Assembly (NCBI GenBank): GCA_913778085.1
Contig: CAJYXJ010000028.1
Span: 18,702 to 82,701 of the forward strand
Length of the DNA: 64,000 nucleotides
From: an uncultured Chryseobacterium sp.
GTDB lineage: Bacteria; Bacteroidota; Bacteroidia; Flavobacteriales; Weeksellaceae
Direction: 5' to 3'
This document shows positions 25,542 through 32,450 of this stretch, piece by piece. A model generated the notes under the pieces. It saw only the letters and a list, made by a program, of their open reading frames with translations. It was not told the DNA's origin and ran no database searches. Each line of letters opens with the position of its first letter. The first letter of the stretch is position 1. The translations under genes and the position numbers were made by a program.

Positions 25542-27575
25542 ATGAATTCCCCCAATCAGATTCAGGCAGAGGAACTCTTGTCCGTGCTATTTTATTCTCC
25601 GAATGCCACTGCAGTATATAAGGATGAAGATATCAGAATTTTAAATGCCAATGAGGCCATGCTGAAATTCTGGGGGAAAGATATGAAAATCATCGGAAAA
25701 GATTTCCGTTCTGCCTTGCCTGAACTGGAAGAACAGCCCTTTTTTGAGATCTTACGGAATGTATGGCTGTCCGGCGAGACCTTTACTGCAAAAGATTATC
25801 CTGCTGTACTGCTGACCAATGGTGTTCCGGAAAAGTTTTATTTCGATTTCGAATATAAGGCCATCTTAGGTAATGATGGAAAAACCAAATACATCCTCCA
25901 TACAGCCTCTGAAGTGACAGAACGTAAGAAAGCGCTGAAGATAGTAGAAGAAAAATCCCGGTCTGAACAGAAACTGATTAATGACCTTTCGGCACTGAAT
26001 GAAGAATACCTGGCGACCAATGAAGACCTGATCTCCAAACACGAAGAACTTTTTACCGCAAACAGCGAACTTTTAAAGATAAAGAAAGAATTGCTGAAAG
26101 CCAACCATACCCTTTCGCAAAGCGAGAATAGATTTAAAATCCTGGTTGAGAAATCACCTGTTGCCATGGCTTCTCTGCTGGGCGAACATTTTGAAGTGGA
26201 CATCGTAAACGACAAGGCGCTCCAGATTTGGAACAAAGACCGTTCGGTGGTCGGCATGCCTTTGTCTGAAGCACTGCCCGAACTGAAAGATCAGCCCTTT
26301 ATCGATATTCTGAAAGAAGTTTATGCCACCGGAAAGCCATATTACGGGAAGGAACTGAAAACCATGATTGAAAAAGACGGTGAACTGATCGAATGCTATC
26401 TTAATTTTGTTTATCAGCCTATTTTTGATGAGCATCAGGCAACGGCTTCCATTCTTGTCGTAGCTACCGACGTTACCGAGCAGGTGCAGGCCAGAGAATC
26501 CATCAGTGAAATTAAAAACCGTCTGGAAATCGCACTGGATGCAGGGCGCCTCGGTTCTACGGAAATCAATCTTTCTACGGGAACCATGGAAAGCACCAAC
26601 CAGTTTAAACACAACTACGGTTACCGTACGGAAGATGAATTTACTTATCTGGATTTGTATGAGTCCATCCTGCCGGAACACAGAAGGCGCATTAAAGACC
26701 TGGTAAAAGAATCCATTAAAAAAAATGAAGTTTACAGGGCAGAATATCCGGTAAAATGGAAAGACGGTTCCATCCACTGGATCCAGGCCCACGGAAGGGC
26801 GAGATTCAACAAAGACGGTATAGCCGACCGGATGGTCGGGATGAATGCCGATATAACCGATAAAAAACTGGCCGAACAGCGCAAGGACGATTTTTTAAGT
26901 GTGGCAAGCCACGAACTGAAGACGCCGCTGACCGCGGTAAGAGCATCCATCCAGCTGCTGAACCGGATCAAGGAAAAACCCTATTCCCAAACTCATATCC
27001 GGCTGATTGAACAATCGGATAAAGGCATAGAGAAAATGTGCGTTTTGATTGACGACCTGCTGAACATGAGCCGGTTGGGGCAGGATCAGTTAAAACTTGA
27101 ATATCAGACTTTTAATCTTCATGAAATGCTGGAAAAGAGTTGTCACCATATACGGGTGGAGGGGAAGAATAAACTCATTCTGAAAGGTGAAGAATCGCTG
27201 GAAATGTATGCGGATGAACACCGCATTGAACAGGTTGTGATCAACCTGGTAAATAATGCTGTAAAATATGCCAAAGGTTCCAATGAAATACATATTTTTA
27301 CGGAAACCGATTGTGATCACGTAAAAGTTTCGGTCCGCGATTTCGGACAGGGAATTCCTGAAGCAGTTATCCCCCATCTTTTTGACCGGTACTACAGGGC
27401 AGAGCATGGCGGAAAATCTTACTCCGGTCTTGGGTTGGGATTGTACATCTGTCTGGAAATCGTTAAAAAACATTCCGGAAAGATCGGTGTTAACAGCAAA
27501 ATCGGTGAAGGAAGTACATTCTGGTTTACCATTCCAAAGAAAAAAGCAGACGAAGCTTTATTAGCTATAGGATAA
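25542..27575 (+). CDS. Cytoplasmic PAS-domain sensor histidine kinase
   Basis: 677 aa without membrane segments. Order: PAS (~10-125), coiled coil (~125-195), PAS (~200-320), PAS with PAC (~325-445), HisKA with H457 in SHELKTPLTAVRAS, and HATPase_c with N box (NLVNNAVKYA), G1 (DFGQGIP) and G2 (GLGLGLYI). The first two PAS units resemble each other (N..ALPEL..QPF..IL..V..(S/T)G), suggesting duplication. It autophosphorylates in response to a soluble or redox cue. No response regulator gene is adjacent, so the partner is unknown. Confidence 0.92.
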   Translation: MNSPNQIQAEELLSVLFYSPNATAVYKDEDIRILNANEAMLKFWGKDMKIIGKDFRSALPELEEQPFFEILRNVWLSGETFTAKDYPAVLLTNGVPEKFYFDFEYKAILGNDGKTKYILHTASEVTERKKALKIVEEKSRSEQKLINDLSALNEEYLATNEDLISKHEELFTANSELLKIKKELLKANHTLSQSENRFKILVEKSPVAMASLLGEHFEVDIVNDKALQIWNKDRSVVGMPLSEALPELKDQPFIDILKEVYATGKPYYGKELKTMIEKDGELIECYLNFVYQPIFDEHQATASILVVATDVTEQVQARESISEIKNRLEIALDAGRLGSTEINLSTGTMESTNQFKHNYGYRTEDEFTYLDLYESILPEHRRRIKDLVKESIKKNEVYRAEYPVKWKDGSIHWIQAHGRARFNKDGIADRMVGMNADITDKKLAEQRKDDFLSVASHELKTPLTAVRASIQLLNRIKEKPYSQTHIRLIEQSDKGIEKMCVLIDDLLNMSRLGQDQLKLEYQTFNLHEMLEKSCHHIRVEGKNKLILKGEESLEMYADEHRIEQVVINLVNNAVKYAKGSNEIHIFTETDCDHVKVSVRDFGQGIPEAVIPHLFDRYYRAEHGGKSYSGLGLGLYICLEIVKKHSGKIGVNSKIGEGSTFWFTIPKKKADEALLAIG

Positions 27576-27598
27576 TGTAAATCTTGTTAATAAAAATA

Positions 27599-27634
27599 AA
27601 AATCTCCGCTGATACATATCAACGGAGATTTTTA
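27599..27634. terminator. Bidirectional terminator
   Basis: AAAATCTCCG / CGGAGATTTTT stem between the convergent histidine kinase and small membrane protein genes. Confidence 0.8.
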
Positions 27635-27645
27635 TTTTGATTTAA

Positions 27646-27963
27646 TCAGTGATGTCTGACCCCTTTTTGGTGGTAATTGACTCCCTGGTTTCCTGCCTGG
27701 TAGTTTTTTGACAGTTTTTCATTATTCGGTTCGAAATGATTGGAAGTATTCATTTTGCCCTGTGATTCAGGTATATTGAAGTGAACTTCTTTTCCGTTTT
27801 TATACATTTTGTTATCAAACGTCCGGTAAAGCTGGTTTTCACCGTACGTATTTCCGTCTGGTGCCGTAAATGTTTTCGTTTCTCCTTTTTTCTTCTTAAA
27901 CCCGAAGTAGATCAGGGATCCGCCCGCGATTAAGCCCAGGGCAATTTTTATTTTATTATTCAT
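27646..27963 (-). CDS. Small membrane-anchored protein of unknown function
   Basis: 105 aa. One N-terminal transmembrane helix (IALGLIAGGSLIYFGF) is followed by a basic stop-transfer KKKKGE and a hydrophilic tail rich in Asn, Gln, Tyr and Lys. No known domain. The tail contains FTAPDGNTYGENQLYRTFDNKMYKNGKEVHF, which suggests a small beta motif. Terminators lie on both sides, so it is monocistronic. Confidence 0.6.
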   Translation of the reverse strand: MNNKIKIALGLIAGGSLIYFGFKKKKGETKTFTAPDGNTYGENQLYRTFDNKMYKNGKEVHFNIPESQGKMNTSNHFEPNNEKLSKNYQAGNQGVNYHQKGVRHH

Positions 27964-28729
27964 AACAACAATTTTCTTTGTAAAAACAAATAATCTGCCA
28001 AGGAAAGCTGTTTTTTAAGGTGTGGTATCTATTTAAACGGGATGAGGATCTGGATCTATATAATTAACGGTAAAAAGCTTAGGTACTTTAAAGTTTCCGA
28101 AGAGACCGTTCAATTCAAAATCGGATGCCAATCCGATTTTTCATCAGTAGTAATATGCTGCTTACTTATTTTAGACCCATATTAAGAAAATACAAAGTTT
28201 GAAAATCGTTTGGCTTTTTTTAAGGCAGCAAAACAGTTGCTTAAGCGCATGGATGATGCATATGCTTCATCAGATCAGCCTGCTGATTTTTTCTCTGCTT
28301 CTTTTTATTTACACAGAAATAATAAAACTTGCATTAAAAGAGTTTATACAGTAGGCCTGTAAATAAAATAAAATTTTTTAATGTTTACCGGTTTTTCAGA
28401 CCTATTAATTATTAAAGACCTAGTACGATATGAATCCGATCATAGTCAGCTCAGATTTATTTTTATACTTTTGATCACATTATTGAAAAAAGAACTTCCG
28501 GTATCTGATTTCCTCCTCCGGCTTGTTAATTTAACTTGTACTTAAGTTTTACATTAATATAAATTAAATGGGGGGAGTACTTACTTATTAATTAAATTTA
28601 AATACCACACTTTCTACATAAAGCAGAGTTTTTTTTGCCGATGGTCTCATACTTGCAGAAATACCACCGTTGTTCCTTCCACGGAGCAGAAATTTATTCT
28701 AAAAACCAATCACACCAAAATATAAAATA
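27964..28729. other. 766-bp intergenic region with an orphan terminator
   Basis: Contains a perfect terminator hairpin at 28117-28141 that serves no annotated gene, and an unsupported 47-codon ORF at 28042-28185 that runs through it. The remaining 550 bases are AT-rich; a weak ATCAG/CTGAT hairpin with T run lies at 28274-28292. No further gene was recognised. Confidence 0.5.
28117..28141 (+). terminator. Orphan hairpin terminator
   Basis: AAAATCGGAT-GCCA-ATCCGATTTT, 10-bp perfect stem with T run on one strand and A run on the other. No known gene ends here. Confidence 0.65.
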
Positions 28730-29734
28730 ATGGAAAAGGAAATCACGAGAAGAAATGCCATTGGAAAAATTGCCACTACCCTTGCAGTAGCTGCCGTAGC
28801 ACCGGGAGCCTTTGCACAATCCCAAAACAAAAAGACCCATCCTTCGATGGGTCCGGACCTTACAGATCCGACAACAAAGTACCCGAGACCCCCTTTTAAA
28901 AGACAGTTTCAGCCCTTTCCGGGATTAGTAGGTAAAATGGATCCTGTCCCGGATCACGGTGAAAAAACCTATGTAGGTTCAGGCAGGCTGATGGGAAGAA
29001 AAGCATTAATTACCGGAGGAGATTCCGGGATCGGACGTGCAGCCGCTATTGCTTATGCCAGGGAAGGCGCCGATGTGGCCATTAATTATCTCCCTGAAGA
29101 GGAGCCGGACGCCAAAGAAGTAATTGCCCTGATCCGTCAGGCCGGCCGTAAAGCCATAGCCATTCCCGGAGACATCCGTACGGAAGACTTTTGTAAGAAA
29201 CTGATAGCACAGGCAGTTCAGGAACTTGGAGGGCTTGATATCCTGGTAAACAACGCGGGACACCAGAAAACCCACGAATCCATTCTGGACATCAGTACCG
29301 AAGAATTCGAGAGAACAATGAAAACCAATATCTATGCGCCGTTCTGGATTACCAAAGCGGCTTTGCCGCACCTGAAGCCGGGTTCATCCATCATCGGTCT
29401 GTCTTCCGTTCAGGCTTATGATCCGTCGGAAAACCTCTATGATTATGCCCAGACCAAAGCAGCAACCACAAGCTACGTAAAATCATTAGCCAAACAGTTG
29501 GGACCGAAAGGGATCCGGGTAAATGGGGTGGCACCGGGACCGGTTTGGACTGCCCTTGAAGTAAGTGGCGGACAGACCCAGGAAAATATAGAGAAGTTCG
29601 GTGAGGAAACCCCGTTGGGAAGACCGGGACAGCCTGCCGAATTGGCTTCTATTTTCGTACAGCTTGCCGACAACAACGCCAGTTTCACCACCGGACATAT
29701 CTACGGTGCAGCGGGAGGAAGCGGCCAGCCGTAA
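28730..29734 (+). CDS. SDR family oxidoreductase with Tat-like signal
   Basis: 334 aa. N-terminal EITRRNAIGKIATTLAVAAVAPGAFAQ has a twin-arginine-like pair (residues 7-8) and ends in an AFA-Q cleavage site. The SDR domain (~85-330) has NADP-binding TGGDSGIGRAAA, NNAG, catalytic Ser and YDYAQTK. The extension with PFKRQFQPFPGLVGKMDPVPDHGE before the Rossmann fold is typical of YghA/YhdF-type SDRs of unknown aldehyde or alcohol substrate. Export of an NADP enzyme would be unusual; the Tat signal may be non-functional or cofactor-loading. Confidence 0.88.
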   Translation: MEKEITRRNAIGKIATTLAVAAVAPGAFAQSQNKKTHPSMGPDLTDPTTKYPRPPFKRQFQPFPGLVGKMDPVPDHGEKTYVGSGRLMGRKALITGGDSGIGRAAAIAYAREGADVAINYLPEEEPDAKEVIALIRQAGRKAIAIPGDIRTEDFCKKLIAQAVQELGGLDILVNNAGHQKTHESILDISTEEFERTMKTNIYAPFWITKAALPHLKPGSSIIGLSSVQAYDPSENLYDYAQTKAATTSYVKSLAKQLGPKGIRVNGVAPGPVWTALEVSGGQTQENIEKFGEETPLGRPGQPAELASIFVQLADNNASFTTGHIYGAAGGSGQP

Positions 29735-29755
29735 AAATAGCATTAAACAAAATCT

Positions 29756-29786
29756 AAGCTGTTCGGTCGCCGGGCAGCTTTTTTTT
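29756..29786 (+). terminator. Rho-independent terminator after SDR
   Basis: AAGCTG / CAGCTT stem with an inner CGG/CCG pairing and an eight-base T run, 21 bases after the stop. Confidence 0.75.
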
Positions 29787-29958
29787 ATTGTCGGTATAAG
29801 ATAATCAATGTATCAAAATCATGTAATCTTTTATCATTAAAACTGCTTTAAGGACCTTAAACAGCTAGTAGGAAAAATTATCATTATATATGTTTTAATC
29901 AACCATCATAATTAATTTTTTAATATTAAAAGCTTTGTGAGCTTATATAAGTGAAGCA

Positions 29959-30013
29959 CCTTTGCGAACTTAAAACAGCTAGTAGCTAAAGAAATCTTTG
30001 CGGACTTTGCGTT
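29959..30013 (+). repeat. CTTTGCG interspersed element, copy B
   Basis: CCTTTGCGAACTTAAAACAG followed about 20 bases later by CTTTGCGGACTTTGCGTT. The preceding TAAGTGAAGCA is shared with copy C. Ends 60 bases before the ATG of the second SDR gene. Confidence 0.75.
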
Positions 30014-30041
30014 TCATTAATCAGCATGAATAAATTAATAA

Positions 30042-30049
30042 TACATTTG
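30042..30049 (+). promoter_or_regulatory. Candidate -7 element for the second SDR gene
   Basis: TACATTTG fits TAnnTTTG, 24 bases before the ATG, and downstream of the CTTTGCG element. No clear -33. Confidence 0.35.
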
Positions 30050-30073
30050 TATCATCTATAAATACCAAAACAC

Positions 30074-30862
30074 ATGAACATCCAACTACATTCAAAAAAT
30101 GCCCTTGTTGGGGCCGCTACACAGGGCATAGGAGCGGGGATTGCGACGGAACTTGCCCGGTGTGGAGCGAACGTTACCGTAATGGCCCGCAATGAAGAAA
30201 AATTAAAGGATTTTGTCCGCTCCCTTCCGGTTGTAAGCAATGAACAGAAACACAGCTATCTCGTGGCTGACTTTTCAGATTTTGAAAGCTTCCGGAAGAT
30301 CATTACGGGATACTTTCAGGATCATCACATTGATATTCTCGTTAATAATACCAATGGCCCGAAACCGGGTTTAGCTTCAGAAAAAAATACGCAGGATTAC
30401 CAGTCGGCTTTCGACCTGCTTTTTAAAACCGTTTGCGAAACCACAAATCTTGCAGTGCCATATATGATTAAAAAAAGACGGGGGCGGATTATCAACGTAT
30501 CTTCGTTGTCAGTTAAAGAACCGATTCCCAATTTAGCCCTTTCCAATTCCATCCGTTCGGCAGTAATCGCCTGGTCTAAAACATTGTCTGTTGAACTGGC
30601 GCAACATAACATCACCATCAATAATATCCTGACGGGATCTTTTGATACGAAAAGAATCAAAGACCTTATTGACCATGAAGCCAAAGAAACCGGGGCTACT
30701 GTTGAAGACCTCAAGAAAAGGAAAGAAGAGAAAATTCCGATGAAACGTTTGGGCAAACCGGAAGAGTATGGCCATCTGGTTGCCTTTCTGGCTTCGGATT
30801 ATGCGGCTTATCTTACCGGAACCAGTATTCCGCTGGATGGAGGTTTAAATAATACCTATTAA
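30074..30862 (+). CDS. SDR family protein (FabG-like) lacking the YxxxK motif
   Basis: 262 aa. The Rossmann nucleotide loop is GAATQGIGAGIA and the NNxNG motif is present, with the Ser of the catalytic set in NVSSLSVKEP. At the place of YxxxK stands LSNSIRSAV, so the catalytic Tyr and Lys are missing. Relatives annotated as 3-oxoacyl-ACP-reductase-like share this altered site, so it is a conserved variant rather than decay. It may bind NAD(P) without being a classical reductase. Single gene, bounded by a terminator. Confidence 0.87.
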   Translation: MNIQLHSKNALVGAATQGIGAGIATELARCGANVTVMARNEEKLKDFVRSLPVVSNEQKHSYLVADFSDFESFRKIITGYFQDHHIDILVNNTNGPKPGLASEKNTQDYQSAFDLLFKTVCETTNLAVPYMIKKRRGRIINVSSLSVKEPIPNLALSNSIRSAVIAWSKTLSVELAQHNITINNILTGSFDTKRIKDLIDHEAKETGATVEDLKKRKEEKIPMKRLGKPEEYGHLVAFLASDYAAYLTGTSIPLDGGLNNTY

Positions 30863-30879
30863 AATTTGAAACCAATGAA

Positions 30880-30914
30880 AAAGACTGTCTCAAAAAGGCA
30901 GTCTTTCGCTTTTA
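30880..30914. terminator. Bidirectional terminator
   Basis: AAAGACTG / CAGTCTTT stem between the + SDR gene and the - 75-aa gene; the minus-strand stop codon lies just inside its end. Confidence 0.75.
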
Positions 30915-31139
30915 TTCATCATAGAGCAGTCTACCGTCGAACGGTTCGCTCCATTTGATCAGGATGCTGTCGTTGTGCCGGTGCAGGTCGGCCTGTACGA
31001 TTTCATATTCGCCGCCGGCAGTCTGTCTTTCGATAATCAGATTCGCACCGATACCTACGATTCCTTTGGGTACTTCAAGGATGTATATTCCGGTTTCATC
31101 CCGTCTGAAGTCTTCTTTTCTGAAAATTTTATGGGCCAT
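30912..31139 (-). CDS. Small hypothetical protein
   Basis: 75 aa, soluble, no signal. Sequence such as GIYILEVPKGIVGIGANLIIERQTAGGEYEIVQADLHRHNDSILIKWSEPFDGRLLYDE reads as alternating beta strands with acidic ends. No family is recognised. Coding potential is supported by the clean convergent arrangement with a terminator at its stop and by third-position bias resembling its neighbours. Confidence 0.6.
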   Translation of the reverse strand: MAHKIFRKEDFRRDETGIYILEVPKGIVGIGANLIIERQTAGGEYEIVQADLHRHNDSILIKWSEPFDGRLLYDE

Positions 31140-31317
31140 GATGTAATTTTAATGTACGAAGGGTATAGAATAAACCGTGCCAAATCAAATTTTATTATTT
31201 TTTCTTAAAAACTCTTAAATAACCTTAAAATTTAAATTTCAAAAACTGAATGGCATAATATTTTAATGTAGTTAAGTAACTCATGTTTAATTTGAGTTTT
31301 CATGGTTATTAGTTTTT

Positions 31318-31346
31318 ATCCTCAGAATCTTTCTGAGGATTTTTTA
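31318..31346 (+). terminator. Orphan hairpin terminator
   Basis: ATCCTCAGA / TCTGAGGAT (9 bp, 5-base loop) with six to seven T residues on the plus strand. No + strand gene precedes it within 450 bases, so it may end a small RNA. Confidence 0.65.
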
Positions 31347-31430
31347 TTTATAAGGATTTTGATTTTTTAGTAATAGATCTAAATGATTAATAATACAAAT
31401 CCTAGTCTTTAACGTTATAGAAATTTATAT

Positions 31431-31463
31431 AAAAAAAGGAACAACCCATTTGGCTGCTCCTCC
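31431..31463 (-). terminator. Terminator of the 72-aa gene
   Basis: On the minus strand AGGAGCAGCC pairs with GGTTGTTCCT using two G-U pairs and is followed by a T run, 25 bases after the stop. Confidence 0.65.
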
Positions 31464-31487
31464 ATTTATAACGAAAGTAGTGACTTA

Positions 31488-31706
31488 CTATATGGCATAG
31501 GCTCCCCTGTTCTGATACACATTGATGCCTTCAATTTTGTTATTTATTGTATTATAGATAACCTCCACAGAAAACTGCGAAACTTCATAAAGGATATATT
31601 TGGTAGTATTTACCGTCCTTTCATTCATGACGCGTCCTTCGTTCATTACAAAACTGCACTGCTCTTGGTTTGGCATATTTTTAAAATCGTAATATGAAAT
31701 GTTCAT
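31488..31706 (-). CDS. Small hypothetical protein
   Basis: 72 aa, soluble, no known domain. It contains QCSFVMNEGRVMNERTVNTTKYILYEVSQFSVEVIYNT, a likely four-strand beta fold, and ends YQNRGAYAI. A terminator follows, and the next gene upstream on this strand (alkB) ends 106 bases away. Function unknown. Confidence 0.6.
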   Translation of the reverse strand: MNISYYDFKNMPNQEQCSFVMNEGRVMNERTVNTTKYILYEVSQFSVEVIYNTINNKIEGINVYQNRGAYAI

Positions 31707-31811
31707 AGCTGCTGTTTTTTAATCGTTTCAAAAACATATACACAATTTCTTTGCCAAATTTTGTTAAAATTTATATTATTTTTTAATTATGATAAAAATT
31801 AATATAAAGAT

Positions 31812-32438
31812 TTATGATGACAAAGACGTTAATTCGCGAATCAGGCGAAAGGTAAGATTGATTCTTGGCTTCATGGGTTGGGTAGATTTTGCGATCCTGT
31901 GCTCCCAATATATCTGGAGATCGCCTTTCATAATGAGCAACGAACCGTGTTTTAAGGCAAGACTATGTTTCTGATGATGGTCGTCAATATTGCGGAAGTC
32001 GAAATTTCTCACCTGTCCCAAGCTTACGGATGCAATCACCGGCCTTTCGCCCAGTTCACTGTCCTTATCCCGATGCCAGGCTACGGAATCATTGCCATCC
32101 CGATAAAGGTTCAACAGCACGGAATTAAATTTATGTCCTGAAAATTTTTCAATTTTAAGTTTCAGGTTCAGCAGCTCCGGAGACCATTGGTTGACCCCGA
32201 ATTCATTTCCTCCCAAATGGTAATTTTTACTTTCATCACCATACCATGCCGTAAGGCGCGGGGTGACGATCATTTTATTATACATTTTCTGGGTATGCTG
32301 CTTCCACGGGGTCTCGTTCAGAAGCTTTTCTTCAAGCTTGTTGGCTGCCCTCTCCGAAAGGAAATCTCCTGTATATTCCAGTAATTCTTCCGGAAACCGG
32401 TAGTATTCATCCGCATCAAATAAACTTAACTGATTCAC
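31812..32438 (-). CDS. alkB: AlkB-family 2-oxoglutarate/Fe(II) dioxygenase
   Basis: 208 aa, ALKBH2-like length. Iron ligands H122 and D124 (WHRDKDSELG) and H180 (YWEHRI) are present, with the 2-oxoglutarate-binding arginines R192 and R198 in RINLTFR. It repairs 1-methyladenine and 3-methylcytosine in DNA by oxidative demethylation. Encoded 12 bases after the AsmA-like gene on the same strand, so the two probably share a transcript even though no functional link is obvious. Confidence 0.93.
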   Translation of the reverse strand: MNQLSLFDADEYYRFPEELLEYTGDFLSERAANKLEEKLLNETPWKQHTQKMYNKMIVTPRLTAWYGDESKNYHLGGNEFGVNQWSPELLNLKLKIEKFSGHKFNSVLLNLYRDGNDSVAWHRDKDSELGERPVIASVSLGQVRNFDFRNIDDHHQKHSLALKHGSLLIMKGDLQIYWEHRIAKSTQPMKPRINLTFRLIRELTSLSS

Positions 32439-32450
32439 TGTTTGCCTGAA

